Part shown: positions 35,103 through 43,665 of the stretch, one piece after another | Numbering within the stretch: the first letter of the stretch is position 1 | How the letters are laid out: each line of letters opens with the position of its first letter | Origin: Gammaproteobacteria bacterium | GTDB lineage: Bacteria; Pseudomonadota; Gammaproteobacteria; Steroidobacterales; Woeseiaceae | NCBI GenBank assembly: GCA_029861535.1 | Contig: JAOTZC010000011.1 | Location: 1-64,000 of the forward strand | Direction of reading: 5' to 3' | DNA: 64,000 bases | Program-made: the position numbers and the translations under genes | The notes under the pieces: generated by a model | Databases searched by the model: none | Seen by the model: the letters and a program-made list of their open reading frames with translations, nothing else | Told to the model about the DNA's origin: nothing

Positions 35103-35819
35103 TTACTGCCTGGCCAACTCCTGATCGAGCAAAGCCACGACGTCCTCGGCTTCCTGCAGTAATAGTTCGAGCTCGCGAGCTGCCTCGGCGGCATATCCTC
35201 CGACCGGACTCAGGTAACCGATGACCTCTGTATCCCAGATCAGCGTGATACTACTCGCTCCGCATTTTTCAAGCATCGGGTTTGCCCAGCATGCTTCATC
35301 CATATCTTGAATGGGCGAGATATCGACATTTTTCACCAATGCCGCGTGCAGCATGGGGCCCCATTGAGTACGGAGCAACTGCTCATTTTCCGTAGCATCT
35401 ACCACCAATCGAGGCCAGTGGGCCAGTGCTTCTCGTATGCGTGAATTGCTGATGTAGCGCAGCTCTCCGGATTGCAGGATGGCATCCAGAGCACCAGTTT
35501 GTGGGTCGGTCGATCTATTTTGAATCACTTGCGCTAGCTGCGCGGTATCGAAGGTAAATGTGCCGCCGGGTCCGGCAGCCTTCATCGCATCGTTGAGCGC
35601 CTTTGCGTAGTGGACAGATCGCCGATGCGCCTCAATGAAATTAGGAAAGTACGCCACGTTGGCCTGAAACTCGGTTCTGAGCGATTCGAGAATCCGACGT
35701 TCTTCAACGCGGTTCTGGCGTTCTTCCCACCAAGCATCGATGGCGAACGCCACCAAAATACTCGCAACGATTAATATGCCCTCGGCGAGCAGGTTCTGGG
35801 ATCGCTCATTCATGTGCAT
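35103..35819 (-). CDS. Membrane-anchored coiled protein (DUF6090-like)
   Basis: 238 residues. A hydrophobic helix (GILIVASILVAFAIDAWWEERQ, about 13-31) is followed by a long charged helix (VEERRILESLRTEF) and a helical body. The AFAIDAWW-E-R block at the end of the membrane helix is typical of a widespread family often listed as DUF6090. The topology suggests one N-terminal anchor with a soluble domain. Between its stop and attC site 7 about 120 nt (34980-35102) hold no clear gene. Confidence 0.65.
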   Translation of the reverse strand: MHMNERSQNLLAEGILIVASILVAFAIDAWWEERQNRVEERRILESLRTEFQANVAYFPNFIEAHRRSVHYAKALNDAMKAAGPGGTFTFDTAQLAQVIQNRSTDPQTGALDAILQSGELRYISNSRIREALAHWPRLVVDATENEQLLRTQWGPMLHAALVKNVDISPIQDMDEACWANPMLEKCGASSITLIWDTEVIGYLSPVGGYAAEAARELELLLQEAEDVVALLDQELARQ

Positions 35820-35844
35820 GGCGGAGGATTAGCATTGGATAGCC

Positions 35845-35948
35845 GCGTAACGTCTAAGCTAATTTGCGCTCAGTATCTGGCGCAAAGCTTGCTTGATGCA
35901 AGCTTTGTGACAGATAGAGAAGGCGGCAAGTGCGGCGCATTGTTAGGT
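35845..35948 (-). repeat. attC site 6
   Basis: Cores GCGTAAC (35845) and GTTAGGT (35942-35948); CAGTATCTGGCGC pairs with GTGACAGATA; loop AAGCTTGCTTGATGCAAGCTT. Confidence 0.88.
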
Positions 35949-35950
35949 TT

Positions 35951-36304
35951 CTAGTGGTACGGACCGAAAAGTGAGGACTGAAACGGCGCCGGCAGCTTCC
36001 GGACTTTTTGCTCCGGTTGTTCTCGCAACACTCTTAGACGACGGTTTGCCTCGCGGCACTGGGCTATAACTGCGACTTCAGCTCCCGCTAGTATGGATCC
36101 AACCAGGACTACGAAGATTGACCGCGCTGCGCCGAAGGGAAAGTAGCCGTCCGAGATCGATTGAATTATCGCCGTCACTGCAGTCATGACGTACACAAGG
36201 CCGGCGACTGCGAACGGAAACAAGATAACCGCCAACGTCACGTAAATCGTTCGGGATTGTCTAAGCGACGAATCAAGTTCTATCGTTTCGGCGGTGCTAC
36301 GCAT
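35951..36304 (-). CDS. Two-helix membrane protein of unknown function
   Basis: 117 residues with two membrane helices (about 20-45 and 62-82) and a basic C-terminal tail. No family is recognised. Its stop is 2 nt from the attC core and its start about 20 nt from the next. Confidence 0.55.
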   Translation of the reverse strand: MRSTAETIELDSSLRQSRTIYVTLAVILFPFAVAGLVYVMTAVTAIIQSISDGYFPFGAARSIFVVLVGSILAGAEVAVIAQCREANRRLRVLREQPEQKVRKLPAPFQSSLFGPYH

Positions 36305-36325
36305 TGCGGCACTTTTTCTACTGCA

Positions 36326-36429
36326 ACCTAACGTCTAAGCTAACGGGTAGCCAAGTATCTGGCGCACATGTTGCGATTGCAAGATGTGTGACAGATAGGC
36401 AAGAGGGCAAGTGCAGCGCATTGTTAGGC
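36326..36429 (-). repeat. attC site 5
   Basis: Both cores are perfect (ACCTAAC at 36326, GTTAGGC at 36423-36429). AAGTATCTGGCGC pairs with GTGACAGATAGG. Confidence 0.9.
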
Positions 36430-36447
36430 AGCGCCTTTTTCATACGT

Positions 36448-36978
36448 TCAGTCTGCAATACATTCAAAGATAATTGAAACAACAGCGTCATTGTCATCGA
36501 CGTCAAAAGTAACATCGGCCCGATAGACATGAACTCGATTAAGCCGTATCAACTCCTCTGAGACTTCCAATACTTGCGCGTACTTTTTGACGCTGTCGCC
36601 GAACTTGACGCCTTGGGCCAGTTCGGAAGGTTCAGATATTTTCAATCGGCGAAGCCACGTTGAAGGTCCGTAGAACGAGAAAAAAGTAAATGAAGTTAGC
36701 GAAAACCCGGGGAACTGCCAGGTCATTATGTGATTGGTTACTCTGGGTTCCTTGTGATCCAATTCCTCCGACTTTCGCATCGTTCCCTTGGCGTAATCGA
36801 ACTTAATCAATGCCTCATTTGGATCGAATTCCTCTCGACACGTCGACGTTCTGGTATGAATCTCCAGCGTTTCCCTCACAAAATTGTCGATTGGACTATC
36901 GGCTAGCGCTATTTGTCCCGACGCAGGCAACGGTAAAGCCGCCGCTAGGATCGGCAGAAAAAGACTGAAATCTCTCAT
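36448..36978 (-). CDS. Secreted protein of unknown function
   Basis: 176 residues with a signal peptide (hydrophobic 4-20, ending ASGQ). The mature protein contains strands and two cysteines (about 47 and 173). No family is recognised. Single-gene cassette; the start is 12 nt from attC site 4. Confidence 0.6.
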   Translation of the reverse strand: MRDFSLFLPILAAALPLPASGQIALADSPIDNFVRETLEIHTRTSTCREEFDPNEALIKFDYAKGTMRKSEELDHKEPRVTNHIMTWQFPGFSLTSFTFFSFYGPSTWLRRLKISEPSELAQGVKFGDSVKKYAQVLEVSEELIRLNRVHVYRADVTFDVDDNDAVVSIIFECIAD

Positions 36979-36990
36979 TGTCCGTGCGTT

Positions 36991-37093
36991 GCCTAACGTC
37001 TAAGGTAACGAGACACCGAGCGTACGGCACGCATGTTGCCCGATGCAAGATGCGTGACGGTCGCGGGCGTGCTAGCGCAGCGCATTGTTAGAG
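36991..37093 (-). repeat. attC site 4
   Basis: Core GCCTAAC at 36991-36997 and GTTAGAG at 37087-37093, whose TTA is the stop of the TPR gene. GCGCAGCGCATT is conserved; the inner stem differs from its neighbours (CGTACGGCACGC with GCGTGACGGTCGCG). Confidence 0.88.
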
Positions 37094-37723
37094 TGCAGTT
37101 TCGCCGACGCAAACATCGCGATACTCAATCGGAACGAAATTTGCAGATACTCCCTCGTTCTCTGACTTAAGCAACTTGGCGCGATTCGATTCAGCAGACG
37201 CCGCATCAGTTCTTCCAAGTCGTCTAAGTGCGTCCGAGTATCCCTCGAGGAAATACGCGTACCCGACCGGATCGTCCCGTAGAATGCCGAGTTGCTCCAC
37301 TACTGGAACTGCTTCGCTGTAGTAGTTCGCCGATTGTTCAAATTTCTCGAGATCGAATGAAAGACGCGCAAGCTCAGACAATCGTTTCGCAATGTTGACT
37401 GGATCGGGCGTCTCTAGGGCCCGCTCGGTAGCGAGAGCTTCCATTAACAACTGCTCCGCAGATTCAAAATCACAGGTATAGCCATGCATCCGACCAAGGT
37501 TATAGAGGACTGCGGAAATGTAACTAGGCGGTGCGCCCGCTAAATCGGCATTAATTAGGGCTCGATTGAAGGCCTCGCGCGCACGAGCGTAATTGCCCGA
37601 GAATTCGTTCTCAAGGCCAATTTCGTAGTAACGATCAGCATTGTACCGATTAATTGGTGCCGCACAGCTCGCGAGAAATATAAGTGCAGAAAATATGCCG
37701 ATGTGTCTCAGAACTGCGGTCAT
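37088..37723 (-). CDS. TPR-repeat lipoprotein
   Basis: 211 residues: lipobox LASC, then TPR-type helix pairs (YYEIGLENEFSGNYARAREAFNRAL, then SAVLYNLGRMHGYTCDFESAEQLLMEAL, then ARLSFDLEKFEQSANYYSEAV), about four units. Likely a periplasm-facing scaffold. Single-gene cassette with its stop in the attC core. Confidence 0.78.
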   Translation of the reverse strand: MTAVLRHIGIFSALIFLASCAAPINRYNADRYYEIGLENEFSGNYARAREAFNRALINADLAGAPPSYISAVLYNLGRMHGYTCDFESAEQLLMEALATERALETPDPVNIAKRLSELARLSFDLEKFEQSANYYSEAVPVVEQLGILRDDPVGYAYFLEGYSDALRRLGRTDAASAESNRAKLLKSENEGVSANFVPIEYRDVCVGETAL

Positions 37724-37733
37724 GATTCCTGCG

Positions 37734-37854
37734 CTCTAATGTCTAAGCTAACTTGCGCCCAGTATCTGGCGCGGTTGTTGCGAAAGCAAATGTGAGGAGA
37801 TTGCAAGAGCCGTGACAGATACGATAAGGCGGCAAGTGCAGCACATTGTTAGGT
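37734..37854 (-). repeat. attC site 3 (long variant)
   Basis: At 121 nt it is longer than the rest because of a 20-nt insertion in the loop (AATGTGAGGAGATTG). Cores are CTCTAAT (mutated) and GTTAGGT (37848-37854), with CAGTATCTGGCGC pairing to GTGACAGATACG. The TTA of GTTAGGT is the cupin stop. Confidence 0.82.
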
Positions 37855-38181
37855 TGCAGATTGGTTCTTGGCTTCAAACCAAAATTCTATTTCCGAAGTA
37901 TCGATTTGAAACCTCGCTGAATGCCTTTGTCCGCGTAACAAATGGTACCAATCGCCTGGGCCGTAGCGTTTCTCCGTACCGTCAACAGTAAGGAGAAGCT
38001 CACCCTGCGTAATTACGCCACAGTTTTCCGTCGGGTGGGTATGTGTATCAATTTCGGTCCCCGCAGGGTAAGAAGCGAACAAAACCTCGCAGTTAGATGC
38101 GTTGAGTTGGTAGGCGTCAAATGGACCAGCGAAGGGCGGTAGTGACTTGATTAGGTCAGGGAAGTGGTCGGTTTCAGCCAT
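37849..38181 (-). CDS. Cupin-domain protein
   Basis: 110 residues, one cupin barrel: motif 1 G-T-E-I-D-T-HTHPTE-N with metal-binding histidines, motif 2 YGPGDWYHLLRGQRH. Possibly a small isomerase, dioxygenase or sugar-binding protein; substrate unknown. Single-gene cassette. Confidence 0.87.
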   Translation of the reverse strand: MAETDHFPDLIKSLPPFAGPFDAYQLNASNCEVLFASYPAGTEIDTHTHPTENCGVITQGELLLTVDGTEKRYGPGDWYHLLRGQRHSARFQIDTSEIEFWFEAKNQSAT

Positions 38182-38194
38182 TGTTTCTCCTGTC

Positions 38195-38296
38195 GCCTAT
38201 CGCTATAGCTCACTTGCAGCCGGTATCCGGCGCGAAGCTTGCCTAAGCAAACTCCGTGACAGAGACGCAAGCGCCAAGTGCAGCGATTTGTTAGAC
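38195..38296 (-). repeat. attC site 2
   Basis: Cores GCCTATC (38195-38201) and GTTAGAC (38290-38296). CGGTATCCGGCGC pairs with GTGACAGAGACG; GCCAAGTGCAGCG is conserved. Confidence 0.85.
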
Positions 38297-38303
38297 GGCG
38301 GCC

Positions 38304-38993
38304 TTAGCACCGCTTTGCCACAAGCACTTCGGATGGTACTCCGAAAGCCACCACCTTCGAGTGGTGCTGCAGTTGCCATTCCGAGTCCTGTATAAACGGC
38401 AGAAGATCGACTGGACGGCAACCGCCGACCAAAGAGGGACGATGAGCTTGAATCCAGCCCACCACTGCCGCCACGATCCGCGATGTAAGACCAAATCCGC
38501 TGGATAGCCCCGACAAGCAGAGCAAACCGCCCGGGCTAAGCATTCGGTGGGCTTCGCGAAGCACAGCCCGAATATCCTCATGGGAAAGTAGATCGAAGAC
38601 GTAGTTTGACACGAAGCGATCATAGAACTCAGCGGATTCATCAACTGGTGGACCGCCTTCAGTAAGGATTACCTCCGCCCGCGACGAGTATGACGCGAGG
38701 TGTGTCTCGGCCAGTTGAACCATCTTTGGGCTAACGTCTACCCCTCGGTAACGCGCCGTATTGGGCAAATAGTCCTCGAACAGCCGCCGCGCGAAGCGGC
38801 CTGTTCCACAGCCGAACTCGAAGACGGACACCGCGGAGGCGAAATTTCCATGCAGCAGAACTAAAGCAGTGGCACGATCCTCGTAAAAGCACTGCGAGTC
38901 TTGGAGCGAACCGATTCGATTATACGTTTGCCTCGCTTCTTGGTGGGACAGCGTACTCAATTTCACTCCTAGCCCTGCGAGTACATTCTGCAT
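38304..38993 (-). CDS. Class I SAM-dependent methyltransferase
   Basis: 229 residues with motif I VFEFGCGTGRFA near residue 57-68, the acidic strand VDVSPKMVQLAE near 85, and motif post-I FVSNYVFDLL and LSPGGLLCLSG. Substrate unknown. First cassette after moeA; its start lies only 4 nt from the attC core. Confidence 0.88.
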   Translation of the reverse strand: MQNVLAGLGVKLSTLSHQEARQTYNRIGSLQDSQCFYEDRATALVLLHGNFASAVSVFEFGCGTGRFARRLFEDYLPNTARYRGVDVSPKMVQLAETHLASYSSRAEVILTEGGPPVDESAEFYDRFVSNYVFDLLSHEDIRAVLREAHRMLSPGGLLCLSGLSSGFGLTSRIVAAVVGWIQAHRPSLVGGCRPVDLLPFIQDSEWQLQHHSKVVAFGVPSEVLVAKRC

Positions 38994-38997
38994 TGCT

Positions 38998-39099
38998 GCC
39001 TAACATCTAAGCTAACTTGAACTCAGCTTACGGCGCGCTTGTTGCGACTGCAAGAAGTGTGACGAAAGCCAGCGGTACAAGTGCAGCGCATTGTTAGGC
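38998..39099 (-). repeat. attC site 1, directly after moeA
   Basis: Both cores are perfect (GCCTAAC 38998-39004, GTTAGGC 39093-39099). CAGCTTACGGCGC pairs with GTGACGAAAGCC; loop TTGTTGCGACTGCAAG. It begins 11 nt past the moeA stop with no attI-like or integrase sequence in between. Confidence 0.92.
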
Positions 39100-39110
39100 G
39101 GAGGTCGTTC

Positions 39111-40313
39111 TTACTGCCTCCATCGATGCAGCGGTACTGTCGTTCCCGACGTGAATTCTGTTTGTTCATGCGCGAGTTCGACGTAGCCGTCGGTACCCGA
39201 TAACGATGCAAAATCGCCAGACGTGTTCGTGTGCACGGGCATGGCCAAGACTTGGCCGGCCGCATTCGACAGCAATCGGACTGGAAGGAAGTTGGTTAAT
39301 GGCGGGTTGAATGAAATATCCTGGGTTAGGGATGCGAACTGCGGAGCAGCGGCGTTCATGCCTGACATGTGATGCAGCGCTGGGATGACATACTGCCGGC
39401 AACACACCAGTGTCGATACCGGATTGCCGGGCAGAGCGAAGACCGCCTGAGCATCCGGGCCCATGCCAAACCACATCGGCTTGCCGGGTCGCTGACTGAT
39501 TTTGTGAAAATTCACGGTGACGCCGAGATCGCTCAGCACTTCCGGCACGTAGTCGGCTTTGCCCATCGATACGCCGCCGCTCAGGATAAGAACGTCCGAT
39601 TTGCTTAGGTGTGCTGTGAGCTTGTCTCTAAGGAGCGCCGGTTCATCGATAATGTGCTCGTGCGCCGAATCGGTGTACCCGTGACTCTCGAGCATGGCGA
39701 TAACGGCCGGGCCGTTTGACAATCGAACCTGATGCGCTTCGATCGGCTCACCGGCGGCAACGAGTTCGTTACCCGTTGAAATGACGCTGATTGCCGGTTG
39801 CTTGGCGACGGTTACTTCCGGCAATCCGCACGACGCGATAATCGCGATGTCCATCGGTGTGACACGTGTGCCTGGCTTGAGCAACTCGGTATCTTTCTTG
39901 TGATCCGACCCACGCGGATGAATGAACTGATTAACTTCAGTTGCGTAGTTCGCCTCAACATGTGCGCCGGCTTCATTTATTGTGACGCGCTCGATTGGAA
40001 TGATGCAGTCCGCGCCGATTGGCAGCGACGCGCCGGTCATGATTTCGATTGCTTTGCCGGCATCCAGTTGTAGTGCTTCATCGCCGGCGGCCTGCATCGC
40101 CTGAATCTCAAATGTGCGCTGGCCCGTTGCGAACTCGGCGTGAGCGATTGCGATGCCGTCCATCATGACGCGATCGAACGGTGGTTGATCGCGCTCGGCG
40201 TTAACGGATTCTTGCAGTATCCGGCCGATGCCGTTCTCCATTGAAACGGTTTCAGAACCGAGCGGTTGCACCGCGGCCAGAATGCGTTGCGTCGCCTCGG
40301 CCGTCGTTATCAT
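39111..40313 (-). CDS. moeA: Molybdopterin molybdotransferase
   Basis: 400 residues from ATG 40313, 5 nt after the purD stop. MoeA domains: PFDRVMMDGIAI near 45, GADCIIPIE, the MPT-binding ISTGNEL, LSGGVSMGKADYVPEVL near 255, RPGKPMWFG and LPGNPVS. It inserts molybdate into adenylylated molybdopterin. Its 3' end is joined to the cassette array through attC site 1. Confidence 0.94.
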   Translation of the reverse strand: MITTAEATQRILAAVQPLGSETVSMENGIGRILQESVNAERDQPPFDRVMMDGIAIAHAEFATGQRTFEIQAMQAAGDEALQLDAGKAIEIMTGASLPIGADCIIPIERVTINEAGAHVEANYATEVNQFIHPRGSDHKKDTELLKPGTRVTPMDIAIIASCGLPEVTVAKQPAISVISTGNELVAAGEPIEAHQVRLSNGPAVIAMLESHGYTDSAHEHIIDEPALLRDKLTAHLSKSDVLILSGGVSMGKADYVPEVLSDLGVTVNFHKISQRPGKPMWFGMGPDAQAVFALPGNPVSTLVCCRQYVIPALHHMSGMNAAAPQFASLTQDISFNPPLTNFLPVRLLSNAAGQVLAMPVHTNTSGDFASLSGTDGYVELAHEQTEFTSGTTVPLHRWRQ

Positions 40314-40318
40314 TGTCT

Positions 40319-41599
40319 TTAGGCCTGTTCGCGAGCGATGGCGCGGTGGCCGATGTCGCGGCGGAAGTAGATGTCGTCCCAGCAAATCCTGTCGGCCGAG
40401 TCGTAGGCCTGGATGGCCGCCGCCGCGACGCTGTCACCGAGCCCGACGACGCACAAGACTCGGCCGCCACTGGTCAATACGTCGTCACCGCTCCTTGACG
40501 TGCCAGCGTGAAAGACTTTTCGCGTGTCACCGTCGGCAATGTCGAGTCCCTCGATCCGTTTTCCTTTTGCGTAAGCTTCCGGGTAACCGCCGGCGGCTAG
40601 AACGACGCCCAGCGCCGCTCTCTGGTCCCACTCAACGTTCACGTCGGCAAGCGAACCATCGAGTGTCGCTTTGCAGATTTCGGCCAGGTCCGATCTTAGT
40701 CGTGCCATGATCGGCTGCGTCTCGGGGTCACCCATACGGCAGTTAAATTCGATCACCTTCGGCGTGCCATCTGCCATGATCATTAATCCAGCGTACAAAA
40801 AACCAAGATACGGCGCGCCATCCTTGCGCATGCCTTCAAGCGTCGGGCGAATGACGCGTTCCATGATGCGCTGTTCGATGTCGGGTGTGACAACCGGGGC
40901 TGGTGAGTACGCGCCCATGCCGCCGGTGTTTGGCCCAACGTCGCCTTCGTCACGCGCCTTGTGATCTTGCGACGTCGCTAACGGCAAAATCGTCGTGCCG
41001 TCGGTAATTACAATAAAACTGGCTTCCTCGCCGTCGAGAAACTCTTCGACGACAATCCGTGCCCCGGCGTCGCCAAATTTATTGCCCGCAAGCATGTCCA
41101 TTGCGGCTTGTTCGGCTGCGTCGAGCGTCATTGCAACGATCACGCCCTTGCCGGCTGCTAGGCCGTCCGCTTTGATGACGATAGGCGCGCCCTTATCGCG
41201 AATGTAGGCAAGCGCCGGTTCGAGCTCGCTGAAGTTCTGATAGTCGGCCGTCGGTATATCGTGTCGTGCCAAGAAGTCTTTTGTAAACGCCTTTGAGCCT
41301 TCGAGCTGCGCCGCGGCGGCGGTCGGGCCGAAGCAGGGCAGACCGGCACCGGAAAAACGATCGACGATGCCGGCGACCAGTGGCGCCTCGGGCCCAACGA
41401 TCGTTAAGTCCATGTTCTCAGTCTTGGCCAGGTCGAGCAACGCATCAATATCGTCGGCATCGACGGCCACGTTGCGAACGTTCGACTCGCGCGCGGTACC
41501 GGCATTTCCTGGCGCAACAATGACATCATGCCCCGACTGGGCACACTTCCAAGCGAGAGCGTGCTCTCTACCGCCGGAACCGATAATTAATACGCGCAT
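40319..41599 (-). CDS. purD: Phosphoribosylamine-glycine ligase
   Basis: 426 residues of normal length with GSGGREHALAWK at the N-terminus, KADGLAAGKGV near 145, the ATP-grasp EEFLDGEEAS block and FNCRMGDPETQ near 290. Second step of purine synthesis. Between purH and purD lies hairpin-core element copy 3. Confidence 0.96.
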   Translation of the reverse strand: MRVLIIGSGGREHALAWKCAQSGHDVIVAPGNAGTARESNVRNVAVDADDIDALLDLAKTENMDLTIVGPEAPLVAGIVDRFSGAGLPCFGPTAAAAQLEGSKAFTKDFLARHDIPTADYQNFSELEPALAYIRDKGAPIVIKADGLAAGKGVIVAMTLDAAEQAAMDMLAGNKFGDAGARIVVEEFLDGEEASFIVITDGTTILPLATSQDHKARDEGDVGPNTGGMGAYSPAPVVTPDIEQRIMERVIRPTLEGMRKDGAPYLGFLYAGLMIMADGTPKVIEFNCRMGDPETQPIMARLRSDLAEICKATLDGSLADVNVEWDQRAALGVVLAAGGYPEAYAKGKRIEGLDIADGDTRKVFHAGTSRSGDDVLTSGGRVLCVVGLGDSVAAAAIQAYDSADRICWDDIYFRRDIGHRAIAREQA

Positions 41600-41645
41600 T
41601 GATAAAGCTCTCAGTCTAAGGTCTGTCTTATTGTGTGCTTTCAGT

Positions 41646-41720
41646 GGCGTACGTGGGCGTCTTCATCGGAAGTAAAGCGCAGCGAAGCGAGCCATGACGA
41701 TGAGGATGCCCACGTACGCC
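41646..41720 (-). repeat. Hairpin-loop core element, copy 3 (inverted)
   Basis: Arms GGCGTACGTGGGC (41646-41658) and GCCCACGTACGCC (41708-41720) are perfect and extend inward with few mismatches to CATCG/CGATG. The core at 41669-41697 is on the minus strand. It lies between the purH stop and the purD start. Confidence 0.8.
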
Positions 41721-41762
41721 GCCTACAAGGCCACCAACGAGCAATCGTTCCGGAAGCTTATA

Positions 41763-43307
41763 TCAATGCCGGAAGTGCCGCATGTTGGTGAACACCATCG
41801 CCAGGCCGTGCTCGTTCGCGGCCTGAATTACTTCGTCATCGCGTATTGAGCCACCTGGCTGAATGATCGCCACAATCCCTGTTTCTGCCGCCGCATCGAT
41901 GCCATCGCGAAATGGAAAGAACGCATCGGATGCCAGCACCGAACCCTCAACATCCAGGCCTTCGTCAGCGGCTTTGATCGCTGCGATCTTGGTGCTGTAA
42001 ACGCGGCTCATCTGGCCTGCACCGACGCCGACAGTCATTTTGTCCTTACAGAAAACAATGGCATTTGACTTGACGTATTTGACAACCGTCCATGCGAAGA
42101 GCAGGTCTTCGATCTGTGCCGATGTGGGTGTCTTTTCGGAAACTATTTGGAGGTCCCCGCTCAATTTACCGACGTCAATGTGCTGCACTAACAAACCACC
42201 GCTGACTTTCTTAAAGTCGAAACCTGTTGGCGAAGATTCCCAATCGCCGGTCTCAAGCACTCGAACATTTTTCTTTGCAGCAGTTGTCGTTGCTGCATCA
42301 GCATCAATTTTCGGTGCGACGATCACTTCGACGAACTGCTTGTCGATAATAGACTTCGCCGTCTTTGCGTCCAGAGGCCTATTGAACGCGATGATGCCGC
42401 CGAACGCCGAAGTCGGGTCCGTCTTGAAGGCCTTTTCGTACGCCGTAAGAATGTCGCTGGCCACCGCGACGCCACACGGATTCGCGTGTTTAACGATTAC
42501 GCAGGCGGGAGCCTCGAATTGCCTGACGCACTCGAGCGCAGCGTCGCTGTCAGCAATATTGTTGTAGGACAAGGCCTTACCTTGCAGTTGATTCGCGGTC
42601 GCGAGCGACCCGGCGGGCGCTTGTTGGTCGATATAGAACGCCGCGTCCTGGTGCGGATTCTCGCCATAACGCATTTTCTCGACTAGCGATCCCGCATACA
42701 GAAAGCGTTCGCCGAGGGGTTCATCGCTCACGGCGCCTGACAAATATTTCGTGATCGCCGTATCGTAGGCTGCGGTGTGTGCATAGGCTTTCGCAGCAAG
42801 TCGGCGGCGCTCGTCGAGACTGAGTTCGTCGGCCTCGAGTTTTGCAAGAACATTATCGTAGTCGCTGGGATCGACGATGACGGCAACGTCTTCGTGGTTC
42901 TTCGACGCCGCCCGAATCATCGCTGGGCCACCGATATCGATGTTTTCAATTGCGTCTGCGATTGCTGCGTCACGGCGTGCAATCGTTTGTTCAAACGGAT
43001 ACAGGTTGACCACCAATAAATCGATTGGCTCGATGCCGTGCTCGTCCATGACAGTTTCGTCCGTGCCGCGTCGACCGAGCAGCCCACCGTGAATTTTCGG
43101 ATGCAGCGTCTTGACCCGACCATCCATGATCTCAGGAAATCCTGTTTTGTCAGAGACGTCGATTGCGTCAATGCCGGCATCACGCAGCTGCTTCGCGGTG
43201 CCGCCAGTCGAGATAATTTCGACACCGCACTTGGCGAGTCCGGCAACAAAAGGAATAAGAGCGCTCTTGTCAGAAACACTGACGAGTGCGCGACGCACTG
43301 TGAACAT
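41763..43307 (-). CDS. purH: Bifunctional AICAR transformylase/IMP cyclohydrolase
   Basis: 514 residues. The N-terminal MGS-like cyclohydrolase domain ([11 protein letters not shown], then [14 protein letters not shown]) and the C-terminal transformylase domain ([13 protein letters not shown], then [10 protein letters not shown], then [12 protein letters not shown]) are intact. Last two steps to IMP. Starts 9 nt after fis. Confidence 0.97.
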   Translation of the reverse strand: MFTVRRALVSVSDKSALIPFVAGLAKCGVEIISTGGTAKQLRDAGIDAIDVSDKTGFPEIMDGRVKTLHPKIHGGLLGRRGTDETVMDEHGIEPIDLLVVNLYPFEQTIARRDAAIADAIENIDIGGPAMIRAASKNHEDVAVIVDPSDYDNVLAKLEADELSLDERRRLAAKAYAHTAAYDTAITKYLSGAVSDEPLGERFLYAGSLVEKMRYGENPHQDAAFYIDQQAPAGSLATANQLQGKALSYNNIADSDAALECVRQFEAPACVIVKHANPCGVAVASDILTAYEKAFKTDPTSAFGGIIAFNRPLDAKTAKSIIDKQFVEVIVAPKIDADAATTTAAKKNVRVLETGDWESSPTGFDFKKVSGGLLVQHIDVGKLSGDLQIVSEKTPTSAQIEDLLFAWTVVKYVKSNAIVFCKDKMTVGVGAGQMSRVYSTKIAAIKAADEGLDVEGSVLASDAFFPFRDGIDAAAETGIVAIIQPGGSIRDDEVIQAANEHGLAMVFTNMRHFRH

Positions 43308-43316
43308 GTGTGTCCT

Positions 43317-43598
43317 CTAACGAATCAGGGAGTATGTCTTCAGTTTCTTGCGCAACGTGCCTCGGTTGATGCCGAGGATACCGGCGGCCTGGCTTTGGTT
43401 GCCGTCCGTGAAGTCCATGACCGCTTTGAACAATGGGCGTTCGACTTCGCCCATGACGAGTTCGTAAAGATCGCCGGGTCGGTCGCCATTCAAGCAGGCG
43501 AAATAATTATGCAGTGCATCTTCAGTATGTCTACAGAGCGGTTTCTTGCTCTTGGAGGCTTTTAATTCTGAGCCGTGATAACTGTTTTTTTGGGCCAC
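43317..43598 (-). CDS. fis: DNA-binding protein Fis
   Basis: The C-terminus is unmistakable Fis: LYELVMGEVERPLFKAVM, GNQSQAA and GINRGTLRKKLK. The GTG at 43598 gives 93 residues, close to the usual 98, with AGGA about 11 nt upstream. The frame is open further upstream, and an ATG at 43652 also starts after the dusB stop. The start is therefore uncertain. Fis is a nucleoid protein and activator of rRNA promoters. Confidence 0.93.
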   Translation of the reverse strand: MAQKNSYHGSELKASKSKKPLCRHTEDALHNYFACLNGDRPGDLYELVMGEVERPLFKAVMDFTDGNQSQAAGILGINRGTLRKKLKTYSLIR

Positions 43599-43665
43599 GT
43601 CCGTCAATCCTAAAGCGAAAGCGCAACAAGTCCTTGCGAGCCAGTCTCCCATCGCTTCCGCCAAA

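Larger units (their letters stand above)
25843..39099 (-). mobile_element. Integron gene-cassette array without integrase (CALIN)
   Basis: Small minus-strand genes alternate with about 100-bp imperfect palindromes of the attC type. Read on the minus strand each runs from GCCTAAC (just after a stop codon) to GTTAGGC (just before the next start). Fifteen sites are recognisable and four more are remnants. No tyrosine recombinase gene is present in the window, and the moeA side, where attI would be expected, has none. Conservation of attC falls from 39 kb toward 26 kb, consistent with insertion at the moeA end. Confidence 0.88.

Noticed and set aside
36318-36530. Reading frame running through attC site 5 with a PNNALHL-type tail
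   Set aside because: attC sites of this kind are often open in one frame and give this recurring peptide; no start signal or conservation beyond the attC.
39000-43600. Search for an integron integrase (tyrosine recombinase with R-H-R-Y box) next to the fresh attC
   Set aside because: All frames here are accounted for by moeA, purD, purH and fis; no recombinase-like frame found on either strand.
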